Shown: one piece after another, positions 41,757-50,937 of the stretch
Layout of the letters: each line of letters opens with the position of its first letter
Numbering within the stretch: the first letter of the stretch is position 1
Source: an uncultured Muribaculaceae bacterium
Lineage (GTDB): Bacteria; Bacteroidota; Bacteroidia; Bacteroidales; Muribaculaceae
Length of the DNA: 64,000 nucleotides
NCBI GenBank assembly: GCA_910578805.1
Contig: CAJTRS010000010.1
Span: 1 to 64,000, forward strand
Direction of reading: 5' to 3'
The notes under the pieces: model-generated
The model's database searches: none
What the model saw: the letters and a program-made list of their open reading frames with translations, nothing else
What the model was told of the DNA's origin: nothing
Program-made: the position numbers and the translations under genes

Positions 41757-43124
41757 TCAGTTATTGATCTTCAGGCTCATGCCGTTGAGGCGTCGGTAGA
41801 GGTCCAGAGCATAGACATCGGTCATGCCTGACACGTGGTCTATTACGGCCTGTATCTTGCCGAACAGTGTCGGGGCGTCTATTTCGTATTGCTGTGGCAC
41901 TTTCGACAACAGCAACTGTGAATAGTTGTATTGCGGATTGCGCACCGCATCGACAAGTTTGTCAAGCAGGAATGTGATGATGCTCGTACCGGCGAGGTCT
42001 ATGTCAACCACATCACCGGCCTTGTATATCTTGGCCCATGACAGGGCATTGCATTTGCTGTAGCCCTCGCGTTGCAGCGGCGGTATGTGGTCGAGCAGAG
42101 AGCCGTGAAATGTGCCGCGGAGTATAAGCTCTTCATTGTCGATGAATGCTTTGGCACATTCGCTTACCAATGAGCCTATAACCGATGACCGCAGATATAC
42201 TATCTTTTCGTTGGGATCATCGACATGCTTCATCACGTTGTGCATGTGGTCTTTGCGTTCGTCTGTGAAAAAACCGAGCAATACTTCCATTACCTCGTCG
42301 GTGGTGAGAAGTCGGAGTTTGTGGGCGTCCTCGATGTCCATAACCTCGTAGCAGATGTCGTCGGCCGCTTCCACTAAATACACGAGAGGGTGGCGCGCAT
42401 ATCTCACTCCACCGGATTCTTCTGACAACGAAAGCATGCCAAGCTCGGTGGCAATTCTGATGAAGTCATCTTTTTCCGACGTGAAGAATCCGAACTTGGG
42501 TTTGTCGGTGGCAAGTGACGATTCATAAGGATACTTGACGATAGAAGCAAGTGTCGAGTATGTCATGGCAAACCCTCCCGGGCGCCGTCCGTTAAACCTG
42601 TGGGTCAGCAGTCGGAATGCGTTGGCGTTGCCTTCAAAACGGGTGAGGTCGTGCCATTGGGCTTCTGTCAGCTCGTTCCTTAGTCTTGCTCCTGCGCCCT
42701 CGCTGAAAAAAGTGGCAATGGCCTTTTCGCCCGAGTGTCCGAACGGAGGATTGCCGAGATCGTGGGCAAGACATGCCGCCGATACGATTTCGCCTATTGC
42801 CGACAGTTTTTCCACCCATGTCTCAGAGGCATATTTCCGTTTCAGGGCATGGGCTACCCCGGTGGCGAGAGAACGGCCCACACAAGCCACTTCAAGGCTG
42901 TGGGTAAGGCGGTTGTGTACAAATATACTCCCCGGCAGAGGGAACACCTGTGTCTTGTTCTGCAGGCGCCGGAACGGGGAGGAGAACACCAGCCTGTCAT
43001 AATCGCGCAGGAAGTCACTGCGCGATTCGTGGCGTGTGTCATGGTATTGTTCGAGACCGAACCTCTTGTCGCATATCAGTCGGTCCCAGTTCATTTTAGG
43101 AGTGTTGTCGGTAGTCATTGTCAT
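41757..43124 (-). CDS. dgt: Deoxyguanosinetriphosphate triphosphohydrolase
   Basis: 455 residues. The HD-domain metal ligands are visible: His in HNRLTHSLEVACVGRSL, and the HD pair in CLAHDLGNPPFGHSGEKA. The start SDFLRDYDRLVFSSPFRRLQNKTQVFP is a hallmark of dGTPase/HD-type dNTPases. It hydrolyses dGTP to deoxyguanosine and triphosphate, controlling dNTP levels. The gene follows the phosphoethanolamine transferase gene by 6 bases, so they are probably cotranscribed. Confidence 0.93.
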   Translation of the reverse strand: MTMTTDNTPKMNWDRLICDKRFGLEQYHDTRHESRSDFLRDYDRLVFSSPFRRLQNKTQVFPLPGSIFVHNRLTHSLEVACVGRSLATGVAHALKRKYASETWVEKLSAIGEIVSAACLAHDLGNPPFGHSGEKAIATFFSEGAGARLRNELTEAQWHDLTRFEGNANAFRLLTHRFNGRRPGGFAMTYSTLASIVKYPYESSLATDKPKFGFFTSEKDDFIRIATELGMLSLSEESGGVRYARHPLVYLVEAADDICYEVMDIEDAHKLRLLTTDEVMEVLLGFFTDERKDHMHNVMKHVDDPNEKIVYLRSSVIGSLVSECAKAFIDNEELILRGTFHGSLLDHIPPLQREGYSKCNALSWAKIYKAGDVVDIDLAGTSIITFLLDKLVDAVRNPQYNYSQLLLSKVPQQYEIDAPTLFGKIQAVIDHVSGMTDVYALDLYRRLNGMSLKINN

Positions 43125-43130
43125 AGATGG

Positions 43131-44918
43131 TTAAATGTCATGTCCGGTAATCCGATCATATTCATAGCCGGCGCTTGTGATGCGGGGCGGACATTTGTAG
43201 GAATCTGATAGAATGTCCCTTTGCGGGCGGTATAGTTCGTGGTTGTCAATGCCGGCCACATGGAGTACTATCTGGCCGATATTGTCAAGCATTCCCGGAC
43301 GGTTGCCCGCCGCTTTTATCCTGGCTGTTGTCTCGGGACGGGCGGCTATGAACTTGTCGGATAGCCATATGAAGAAAGGTATGTCAAACTGTCGGTGAAG
43401 CCACTCGGGATCATCGGGATACTGTGCATTGCGGGCTCCGAACGGCGCCATGTCCCACAACTCTTCTCCGTGGTCGGAAAAATATATCAAGCATGCGGTC
43501 CGGTGACGGTAGAGGTCTATTATTGCGCATATTACGGAGTCGTTGTACAGAGTGGCATTGTCGTAGTCGGCCACTTGTGCGCGCCGCTCGTCGGTGAGAC
43601 AGTAATCGGCCGACGTTATATCCGATGCTTTGAAGCGGCGGTGTGATGCCGGAAAGCGGTCGGCGGCCGGAAAATGTTGTCCCATAAGATGCCATACTGT
43701 GAAGCTCCTTGCTGCCGAAGCAGTAATCCGGCGGCTTATGTGTTCAGTGAATATACCGTCGTAGCGGAAGCATGTGTCGGCTGTCGAATCGTAGATGCGG
43801 TCGGTTATCTCCGGCGGATAGTATAGTGCCGGCAGACCTACGGATATGTCGTTGGCGGAGTATTGGTTGCTGAAAAGTCCCACACTGAAACCGGCACGCT
43901 TCATCACCAATGGCAGATAGAGGCTTTCGTACCATGGCTGGTCGTCACAAAGACTGTTGAGGTTTAGCAGGTTGCGGATTGACTGTGTCGTGAAGTTGGC
44001 CGTGGTGATCATGTCGTGGAACATGGTTATGTTTCCCCTCTCAATTTCCCGTGTTAATGCCGGATTGGTGTTCAGTCGGTATCCATAGGCGGAGCTGTGG
44101 GCCTTGATGTATGATTCTCCTATGATGACCACTATGTCCACGGAATCTGTCGCGGCTTTTACCGGAGCTGAGGCGATGAAGTCTTTCTGTATGGCTACCC
44201 AACGGTCTATATTGTCATTTTCAAGATGCAGGCTCTTGGCTATATAGACAGATTTGGTGAATGCGTCGGAGTATTCCATGCGGTATTTGCGGGCACGGTC
44301 GGGGTGTTCGTCATCAAGGGTGTACCATATGATGAGATCATCATATGTGCGCACCCGTAATATGCTAAGGCAGGTGCATGAGCCGATTATGCCGGGGATT
44401 ATGAGTGTGGCCAGTGCGGCGGCCGTAACTATGGAAAATGCCCGGTTGTCGTGGAATCGAAGTCTGATACGGTTGAACAGCCGGTTGCCTATAAGTGCGC
44501 ATGTGGCGATGGCTATGATGAACAGTCCGGTTTCCAGGAGTACAGCACCCGATAGATATTGTTTGAAAAATCCGGTGGCTTCTGTGGCAGTGGTTTCGCG
44601 TATCAGACTGATTGTATCGGCATCTACCGGACGTGAAAGCATGATTATGTGACAGCATTCCACTATTGCCGCACAGGTCATAAGCCCAAGTGTAATGAAA
44701 GTTACTGTGCGGCTTTTTACGGCTGCGAGCAACAGGCACAGCAGGTAGGCGGCCACAGCGCTCTGTGTGCCGGCGTAGGCAAGAAAATGATATATATGCC
44801 CGCCACATACTGTGGCGGCTATCGGAGCCGCCGCGCCCGATAGTGTGAGGGCAATGAATGTTCCCGGACGGGCTGTGACCGGGGAACTGAATTTTCGAGC
44901 TATGCCGTATATGGTCAT
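43131..44918 (-). CDS. Phosphoethanolamine transferase (EptA/sulfatase-fold)
   Basis: 595 residues from the ATG at 44918, chosen because the promoter start near 44932 excludes an upstream ATG at 44969. Five N-terminal transmembrane helices are followed by a periplasmic alkaline-phosphatase-like domain. Catalytic-site features are VVIIGESYIKAHSSAYGY, the nucleophile Thr in MITTANFTTQS, and YFSDHGEELWD. It transfers phosphoethanolamine from phosphatidylethanolamine to lipid A or another envelope sugar, a modification that alters polymyxin sensitivity in related systems. The acceptor is not known. Confidence 0.88.
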   Translation of the reverse strand: MTIYGIARKFSSPVTARPGTFIALTLSGAAAPIAATVCGGHIYHFLAYAGTQSAVAAYLLCLLLAAVKSRTVTFITLGLMTCAAIVECCHIIMLSRPVDADTISLIRETTATEATGFFKQYLSGAVLLETGLFIIAIATCALIGNRLFNRIRLRFHDNRAFSIVTAAALATLIIPGIIGSCTCLSILRVRTYDDLIIWYTLDDEHPDRARKYRMEYSDAFTKSVYIAKSLHLENDNIDRWVAIQKDFIASAPVKAATDSVDIVVIIGESYIKAHSSAYGYRLNTNPALTREIERGNITMFHDMITTANFTTQSIRNLLNLNSLCDDQPWYESLYLPLVMKRAGFSVGLFSNQYSANDISVGLPALYYPPEITDRIYDSTADTCFRYDGIFTEHISRRITASAARSFTVWHLMGQHFPAADRFPASHRRFKASDITSADYCLTDERRAQVADYDNATLYNDSVICAIIDLYRHRTACLIYFSDHGEELWDMAPFGARNAQYPDDPEWLHRQFDIPFFIWLSDKFIAARPETTARIKAAGNRPGMLDNIGQIVLHVAGIDNHELYRPQRDILSDSYKCPPRITSAGYEYDRITGHDI

Positions 44919-44938
44919 ACTGTGGCTTGATGGTGGTA

Positions 44939-44970
44939 CAAAGATAGTTTTTAGGTATATATAAAGCAAA
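44939..44970 (-). promoter_or_regulatory. Promoter of the phosphoethanolamine transferase/dgt operon
   Basis: Minus-strand TTTG (44970-44967), 20-base spacer, TATCTTTG (44946-44939). The start near 44932 lies 14 bases before the ATG at 44918. The -33 element overlaps the base of the upstream terminator stem. Confidence 0.75.
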
Positions 44971-44998
44971 TAACCCCGGAGTAATTCCGGGGTTATTT
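44968..44998 (-). terminator. Terminator of the M13 peptidase gene
   Basis: AAATAACCCCGGA (44968-44980) pairs with TCCGGGGTTATTT (44986-44998), a perfect 13-bp stem 21 bases after the peptidase stop codon. Confidence 0.75.
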
Positions 44999-45019
44999 AT
45001 GATATGGTGTCCGTTGTGA

Positions 45020-47059
45020 TTACCAGATTATCACGCGCTCCTCGGCGGGGCGGAACATGGGCTGTCCTTCGGTGATGTTGAATGCGCGGAGGAAAGGCTC
45101 AAGGTTGCGCAGTGTCACGTTCACGCGGTTTATGCCCAGTGAATGCACATCGCCGGTGGTGAGCGAGCGAATCTCCTCGTCGCGGATATTCTGTCCCCAG
45201 AGGTTGGCATAGTTCATGTAGAATACCTGCTCGGGGGTGAAGCCTTCGATGGTTTCGGAGGATATGTCAACGCCTTTCTTTTTCTGGGAGTCGAGGAAGG
45301 CTGTCATGGCCACACGCAGACCGCCTTGGTCAGCAATATTCTCACCCATGGTATAGGTACCGTTGGCATAAAGTCCGGGGAGTACTTCCACGGCGTCAAA
45401 CTGAGCGCCGAGACCTTTGGTCAGGTTGGCGAACGCTTCAGTGTCCTCGGGAGTCCACCAGTCGGACATGTTGCCCTCGGCATCGAAGTTGCGTCCCTGA
45501 TCATCAAACCCGTGTGTCATTTCGTGGCCTATGACCACGCCTATGCCGCCGTAGTTTTCGGCATCGGACGATTCCGGGTCAAAGAACGGAGCCTGGAGTA
45601 TGGCTGCCGGAAACACTATCTCGTTGGCCATGGGGTTGTAGTAGGCATTGACTGTCTGAGGAGTCATGTGCCATTCGGCGCGGTCAACGGGCTTGCCCCA
45701 TTTCTTGAGGTATTCTTTCTGGTGCCACATGCTTACGTTGTGCATGTTTTCGTAGTAGGAGAGTTTTGGGTCGATTTCCATTGAGGAATAGTCTTTCCAT
45801 TTGTCGGGATAGCCGATCTTCACGGTAAAGGCATTGAGTTTCTTAAGGGCGTTGAGTTTTGTGTCGTCGCTCATCCATTCCAGGTGGAGTATGTGCTTGC
45901 CGAGTGCTGTGCGCAGGTTTTCCACCAGTCCGATCATATAGTCTTTAGATGACTGGGGGAAGTATTTTTCCACATACAGCTGACCCACGGCTTCGCCCAT
46001 GGCGCTTTCGGTGGCTCCGAGGGCGCGTTTCCATCGGGGACGCTGCTGTTGCACGCCGCTCATCACTTTGTTGAACTCAAATGCGGCATCGGTGAAGTTG
46101 TCGCTGAGTTTGCCGGCTGCCTGAGCCACGTATTTCCACAGATAATAGTCCTTAATCTCTCGGTCGGTTAGCGAGGCCATCAGGTCATTGGCTTTTTTTA
46201 CGGTCTTTATCTCCGTCACAATGACTTGTTCAGGCGAGGGTATCTCCATGGTTTCAATAAAGAAGCGGTCCCAGTTTATGGCGGGATACATCGCCTTCAG
46301 CTGTGCGAATGTGCGGGGATTGTACATGGCCGGAATGTTGCGGCTTTCCTCGCGGGTCCAGGTGGAGTCGGCTATGGCTGTCTCTATCTTCATCACGTTT
46401 TTCATGATGCGGTTGGCCTCTTTTTTCTTGAAGCCAGCATTCATCATCTGCTTCACGATGAGTTTCTGGTAGGCTTCGCGCACTTCCTTGTTGCGCTTGT
46501 CGTTGAGCAGATAGTAGTCACGGTCGCCGAGACCAATGCCACCGCCGCTCACATACATTGCATATTCCTTGGAGTTGGCGAGGTTTTCCTGTATTCCGGC
46601 GTTGAAGAAGGGGCTTGCGTAGTTTGCGTGCAGCCACAAAAACAGGTCCTCCATGCCTTCGTGTGGAGTGTTTTCGATTTTTTTGAGGTCGGCCTGTATG
46701 GGGGCTGCACCTTCGGCATTGCGACGAGTGGAGTCCATGGCCTGATTGTAGATGGTGGATACCTTGAAAGCCACGGTGCCGGGCTGTGGATTGGTGGCGG
46801 CAAGGTTAAGCACAATATCTTTCACGCGAGCCTCGGAGGAGTCGGACAGTACGTTGAACTTCCCGTAGCGTGCGTGTTCGGCAGTGAGGGGGTTGGCTTC
46901 CTGCCATTTTTTATTGACATGATGGTAGAAGTCGGTGCCGGCAGGTATCGAATTGTCGATCTGTGAGGCCTCGAGGCTCTTTAGATGTTCCTGGGCGGTT
47001 GCGCCGGCTGCAGTGGTTACGGTTACAGCCATTGCGATAGCTAAATTTTTGATTTTCAT
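45020..47059 (-). CDS. pepO: M13 family metallopeptidase (PepO/neprilysin-like)
   Basis: 679 residues. A signal peptide (MKIKNLAIAMAVTVTTAAGATAQ) shows export to the periplasm. The zinc motif HEMTH is in GVVIGHEMTHGFDDQGRNFD, and the third ligand and conserved ENxAD sit in MGENIADQGGLRVA; NAYYNPMANEIVFPAAIL is the substrate-backbone site. The C-terminus ends ERVIIW, like neprilysin's conserved CxxW end without the Cys. It hydrolyses peptides of moderate length. The gene lies 39 bases after ubiE, same strand. Confidence 0.95.
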   Translation of the reverse strand: MKIKNLAIAMAVTVTTAAGATAQEHLKSLEASQIDNSIPAGTDFYHHVNKKWQEANPLTAEHARYGKFNVLSDSSEARVKDIVLNLAATNPQPGTVAFKVSTIYNQAMDSTRRNAEGAAPIQADLKKIENTPHEGMEDLFLWLHANYASPFFNAGIQENLANSKEYAMYVSGGGIGLGDRDYYLLNDKRNKEVREAYQKLIVKQMMNAGFKKKEANRIMKNVMKIETAIADSTWTREESRNIPAMYNPRTFAQLKAMYPAINWDRFFIETMEIPSPEQVIVTEIKTVKKANDLMASLTDREIKDYYLWKYVAQAAGKLSDNFTDAAFEFNKVMSGVQQQRPRWKRALGATESAMGEAVGQLYVEKYFPQSSKDYMIGLVENLRTALGKHILHLEWMSDDTKLNALKKLNAFTVKIGYPDKWKDYSSMEIDPKLSYYENMHNVSMWHQKEYLKKWGKPVDRAEWHMTPQTVNAYYNPMANEIVFPAAILQAPFFDPESSDAENYGGIGVVIGHEMTHGFDDQGRNFDAEGNMSDWWTPEDTEAFANLTKGLGAQFDAVEVLPGLYANGTYTMGENIADQGGLRVAMTAFLDSQKKKGVDISSETIEGFTPEQVFYMNYANLWGQNIRDEEIRSLTTGDVHSLGINRVNVTLRNLEPFLRAFNITEGQPMFRPAEERVIIW

Positions 47060-47098
47060 TGTAATTATGATGTTTCTGCGTTGTTGTCGGTAAGGTTG

Positions 47099-47842
47099 TC
47101 AAGGTTTGGTTCCTGTATATATGCTGCATGTGCCGAATGTGAGCCGCCGGCATCGGGTGTCGGTAAATCCGGCCTGCTGCATGATGGCGGTCATGTCGTT
47201 TCCTTGAGGCACGGCGGCAATGCTTTCGGGAAGGTAAGAATAGGCTCTTACATCTTTTGACACAAGCCGTCCGATAAGCGGGATCAGATGTCTGGTGTAG
47301 AGTTTGTAAAAGGGTTTTACGAGAGGCGATGACGGTGTTGACAGTTCGATTACCGTTATCGAGCCTCCCGTACGTAGCACACGAAACATCTCGCGGTATC
47401 CAGCGGCGAGGTCTTCGAAATTGCGCACACCGTAGGCTACGGTAACGGCATGGAACGAGGCTTCGTCAAACGGTAGCGACAGGCAGTCGCCCGCCGTTAG
47501 GGTGATGCGTCGTTCCAGTCCGGCCTGAGCTATCTTCTGCCGGCCTATTCCGATCATGTTTTGCGAAAGGTCTATCCCGGTTATCTGTCCGGCATCGGTC
47601 ATTCGGGCCAAGAGCATGGCGAGGTCGCCGGTGCCTGTGGCCACATCGAGTATGGTGTCGTGAGGTTTCTGCGAGAGCATCTTCACGGCTTTGCGGCGCC
47701 ATATCCGGTCAATGCCGAATGTCATGGCGCGGTTCATGAAATCATAGGCCGGGGCTATGTGGTCAAACATATCCCTTACCTGTTCCGATTTCCTACGGGA
47801 GTCACCTGAATATGGATTGATACTTTCGCAGTCTGAATTCAT
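47099..47842 (-). CDS. ubiE: Demethylmenaquinone methyltransferase MenG/UbiE
   Basis: 247 residues. SAM-binding motif I LDVATGTGDLAMLLA and later motifs GIDLSQNMIGIGRQK and AYGVRNFEDLAAGYREMFRVLRTGG are the UbiE/MenG signatures. The N-terminus VRDMFDHIAPAYDFMNRAMTFGID matches the family. It methylates demethylmenaquinone, completing the pathway begun by menA at 13310. The ATG overlaps the purC stop by 4 bases (ATGA), so translation is coupled. Confidence 0.94.
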   Translation of the reverse strand: MNSDCESINPYSGDSRRKSEQVRDMFDHIAPAYDFMNRAMTFGIDRIWRRKAVKMLSQKPHDTILDVATGTGDLAMLLARMTDAGQITGIDLSQNMIGIGRQKIAQAGLERRITLTAGDCLSLPFDEASFHAVTVAYGVRNFEDLAAGYREMFRVLRTGGSITVIELSTPSSPLVKPFYKLYTRHLIPLIGRLVSKDVRAYSYLPESIAAVPQGNDMTAIMQQAGFTDTRCRRLTFGTCSIYTGTKP

Positions 47843-48792
47843 CGGTTGAGCTGTTGTAGGCAGTCAAGAACGTTGACGGCTATGCGGTCGGTGAGATTCG
47901 ATTCGTCGGCTTTTACAAACGGCTGACCTGTAACCTGCTCGTAGAGCTCGATGTATCGTGCCGATACAGACTGTACGAATTCGTCGGTCATTTCGGGCAC
48001 CTGCTGTCCGGCCTTGCCCATGAATCCGCGTTCGATAAGCCACTGGCGCACGAATTCCTTGGAGAGCTGGCGCTGCGGCTGTCCGGCGGCAAAGCGCTCT
48101 TCGTAGCCATCGGCGTAGAAGTAGCGCGATGAATCGGGGGTGTGTATCTCGTCTATGAGATATATCCGGCCGTCATGTTTGCCGAATTCGTATTTGGTAT
48201 CCACGAGTATGAGACCTTTTTCGGCAGCCATCTTTGTGCCCCTCTCGAAAAGCCGGCGAGTGTAACGCTCCATTATTTCGTAGTCCTCGGCGCTGACTAT
48301 GCCTTGTGATATGATCTCTTCGCGCGATATGTTTTCATCATGTCCGGCATCGGCTTTGGTAGTGGGGGTGATGATGGGCTCCGGAAAGCGTTCGTTCTCT
48401 TTCATGCCTTCGGGAAGTCTCACTCCGCAAAGTTCACGGCAGCCGGCCTGGTATTCGCGCCATGCGCTTCCGGTGAGATAGCCGCGTATGATCATCTCCA
48501 CACGGAATCCCTCACAACGGATACCCACGGCGACCATGGGATCGGGGGTGGCAAGTTTCCAGTTGGGCGCTATATCGGTGGTAGAGTCCAGGAAGTACGA
48601 TGCGATCTCGTTAAGGACCTGTCCTTTGTAAGGTATGCCTTTGGGCAGTACGACATCAAATGCCGATATGCGGTCAGTGGCGATCATTACGAGTGTGTCG
48701 GCGCCTATGGAATAGACATCGCGTACTTTGCCGTGATAGACATCGGTCTGTCCGGGGAAGTTGAAATCGGTGTGGGTTAATGCTTTAGGCAT
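47839..48792 (-). CDS. purC: Phosphoribosylaminoimidazole-succinocarboxamide synthase
   Basis: 317 residues from the ATG at 48792 (MPKALTHTDFNFPGQ); longer in-frame extensions upstream read as shadow sequence over the neighbouring gene. Signatures are YHGKVRDVYSIGADTLVMIATDRISAFDVVLP, GYLTGSAWREYQAG and TPTTKADAGHDENIS. This ATP-dependent ligase of purine synthesis joins aspartate to CAIR to make SAICAR. Its length matches the longer eukaryote/Bacteroidetes-type PurC. Confidence 0.96.
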   Translation of the reverse strand: MPKALTHTDFNFPGQTDVYHGKVRDVYSIGADTLVMIATDRISAFDVVLPKGIPYKGQVLNEIASYFLDSTTDIAPNWKLATPDPMVAVGIRCEGFRVEMIIRGYLTGSAWREYQAGCRELCGVRLPEGMKENERFPEPIITPTTKADAGHDENISREEIISQGIVSAEDYEIMERYTRRLFERGTKMAAEKGLILVDTKYEFGKHDGRIYLIDEIHTPDSSRYFYADGYEERFAAGQPQRQLSKEFVRQWLIERGFMGKAGQQVPEMTDEFVQSVSARYIELYEQVTGQPFVKADESNLTDRIAVNVLDCLQQLNR

Positions 48793-48842
48793 GATGATGG
48801 GATTTTGTGTATCGGTTAAAAATCTGATGGCGAAGTTACTCA

Positions 48843-49433
48843 TTATTTTGCAATGCGGCAAATTAATCTCCTGGCTGCCGTGGCACTGTGTGTCATAGCC
48901 CGGGCCGGTATTCCGCCTTTGGCGGTACCATGGGCGGTGATATGTGCCGTAATTCTGAATCCGGCGGGTTTGAGCACTGCGCGTATGGCGGATATGGTGC
49001 CCGATGACTGGCGTGCCAGTATGTTCCATGGCCATGGTGTGGTGCAGGCGGTGATTATCATGGCACGTTTTCCGCGATGGAGAGGTCGCGGCCTCAGCCC
49101 TGACGATGTGTCGATCAGCGCATAGACCATGCGGTCAAAGAGTATCTTTAGCTGGCCCGGCATGCCTCCCCAGTAGGTGGGTGCGGCCACAATCACTGCA
49201 TCGGCGCGATCCAAGAGCTTAGCTATGCGGTGGGCGTCATCGTCCGGAAGAGTGCAAACATTGGTCTTGCGGCAGGACATACACCCTTTGCATGGTGTTA
49301 CCGCAAGTCCCGTTATGTCTATGTGCTCTATGGTGGCGCCTTCCTGTGCAAGCGACTTTTCGGCGGCTTCAAGGAGTGTGGCCACAGTGCCGTCGTGGCG
49401 CGGAGAGGCAAGAATGGATAGTATGAGCGGCAT
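48843..49433 (-). CDS. Flavodoxin-like NAD(P)H-dependent FMN reductase
   Basis: 196 residues. The start LILSILASPRHDGTVATLLEAAEKSL is the FMN phosphate loop of the NADPH-dependent FMN reductase/iron-sulfur flavoprotein family; VTPCKGCMSCRKTNVCTL gives a four-Cys cluster or disulfide site, followed by VIVAAPTYWGGMPGQLKILFDR. A redox role is likely but the partner is unknown. The C-terminus is rich in Ala, Arg and Ile. It lies 50 bases before purC on the same strand. Confidence 0.85.
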   Translation of the reverse strand: MPLILSILASPRHDGTVATLLEAAEKSLAQEGATIEHIDITGLAVTPCKGCMSCRKTNVCTLPDDDAHRIAKLLDRADAVIVAAPTYWGGMPGQLKILFDRMVYALIDTSSGLRPRPLHRGKRAMIITACTTPWPWNILARQSSGTISAIRAVLKPAGFRITAHITAHGTAKGGIPARAMTHSATAARRLICRIAK

Positions 49434-49511
49434 GGAGGGTTGTAAAAAATCAGTCAGTCAGGTCGGAAACTTTGTTTGTTTCTACCGGACTGACGGTGAT
49501 GATATAGGTTG

Positions 49512-50900
49512 TTAGAATTCGGCGTTGTTGGGAGTGCGGGGGAACGGAATCACGTCGCGGATATTTGTCATGCCGGTCACGAAGAGAACCAGTCGCTCGA
49601 ATCCGAGTCCGAATCCGGCGTGGGGCACTGTGCCGTAGCGGCGTGTGTCGAGATACCACCACATGTCTTTCATGGGTATGTGCATCTCTTCTATGCGGGC
49701 CTGCAGCTTGTCATAGTCGGCTTCACGCTCGGAGCCTCCGATGATTTCCCCGATTTTGGGGAATAGTACGTCCATGGCCCGTACCGTGCGTCCGTCATCG
49801 TTGAGTTTCATATAGAAAGCCTTTATGTCCTTGGGGTAGTCGGTGAGGATCACGGGTTTCTTGAAGTGCTCTTCCACGAGGTAACGTTCATGTTCGCTTT
49901 GCAGGTCGGTGCCCCAGTGTACGGGGAATTCGAATTTGCGGCCCGATTCCTCAAGAATCTTGACCCCTTCGGTGTAGCTCAGACGCACAAATGAGTTTTC
50001 CACAACGAATTTGAGGCGATCCACCAATTCCTGATCATACATCTGCGCGAGGAAGTCTATATCGTCACGGCAGTGTTCGAGGGCATAGCTGATACAGTAT
50101 TTGATGAAATCTTCGGCCAGGTCCATGTTGTCGGTTATGTCATAGAAAGCCATTTCGGGCTCAATCATCCAGAATTCCGACAGGTGGCGCGGCGTGTTGG
50201 AGTTCTCGGCGCGGAATGTGGGGCCGAATGTGTATATGGCTCCGAGGGCCGTTGCTCCGAGTTCGCCTTCAAGCTGTCCGCTGACGGTAAGCGCAGTAGG
50301 CTTTCCGAAGAAGTCGGCCGAGAAGTCCACGGTGCCTTCGTCGGTGCGTGGCAGGTTGTTGAGATCGAGAGTGGTTACCTGGAACATGGCTCCGGCTCCC
50401 TCGCAGTCCGATGCCGTAATGAGCGGCGTGTTGAGATAGAAGAAACCTCGTTCGTTAAAGAATTTGTGTATTGCAAAAGCCAAAGTGCTGCGAATGCGGA
50501 GTATGGCGCCGAATGTATTGGTGCGTGGACGCAGGTGGGCTTTTTCGCGCAGAAATTCCAGCGTGTGGCCTTTTTTCTGGAGCGGGTATGTCTCCGGATC
50601 GGCTGTGCCGAAGAGCTTGAGGGTCTCGGCTTGCACTTCGCATGTCTGACCCTTGCCCATGGATTCCACCAGACGGCCGGTGACATGTACGCTGGAGCCG
50701 GTGGTCACGCCCTTGAGGTCTTCGTCGGAAAACCGGCTCATGTCAAGCACGACCTGAAGGTTTTTGATGGTGGAGCCGTCGTTGAGCGCGAGAAACTGCA
50801 CATGTTTGTTGCCGCGGCGGGTTCTGACCCAGCCCATGACGCTCACTTCCGAGCCTATATGCTCGGGAGCGAATGCGTCGATTATTTTAGTTCGTTTCAT
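49512..50900 (-). CDS. asnS: Asparaginyl-tRNA synthetase
   Basis: 462 residues. An N-terminal OB-fold anticodon domain (VSVMGWVRTRRGNKHVQFLALNDG) precedes the class II catalytic core. Motif 2 lies in FRAENSNTPRHLSEFWMIEPEM and motif 3 in HAGFGLGFERLVLFVTGM, ending DVIPFPRTPNNAEF; the P-N-N-A-E end is characteristic of AsnRS rather than AspRS. It charges tRNA-Asn with asparagine. Transcribed with the pseudouridine synthase gene 37 bases upstream. Confidence 0.96.
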   Translation of the reverse strand: MKRTKIIDAFAPEHIGSEVSVMGWVRTRRGNKHVQFLALNDGSTIKNLQVVLDMSRFSDEDLKGVTTGSSVHVTGRLVESMGKGQTCEVQAETLKLFGTADPETYPLQKKGHTLEFLREKAHLRPRTNTFGAILRIRSTLAFAIHKFFNERGFFYLNTPLITASDCEGAGAMFQVTTLDLNNLPRTDEGTVDFSADFFGKPTALTVSGQLEGELGATALGAIYTFGPTFRAENSNTPRHLSEFWMIEPEMAFYDITDNMDLAEDFIKYCISYALEHCRDDIDFLAQMYDQELVDRLKFVVENSFVRLSYTEGVKILEESGRKFEFPVHWGTDLQSEHERYLVEEHFKKPVILTDYPKDIKAFYMKLNDDGRTVRAMDVLFPKIGEIIGGSEREADYDKLQARIEEMHIPMKDMWWYLDTRRYGTVPHAGFGLGFERLVLFVTGMTNIRDVIPFPRTPNNAEF

Positions 50901-50937
50901 GATGATTTTTTGTGATAGCTTGGTTTGATTGGAGGTG

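Noticed and set aside
48793..49035. 81-codon N-terminal extension of PurC
   Set aside because: Overlaps the neighbouring flavodoxin-like gene and has no similarity to PurC; the ATG at 48792 matches the family start.
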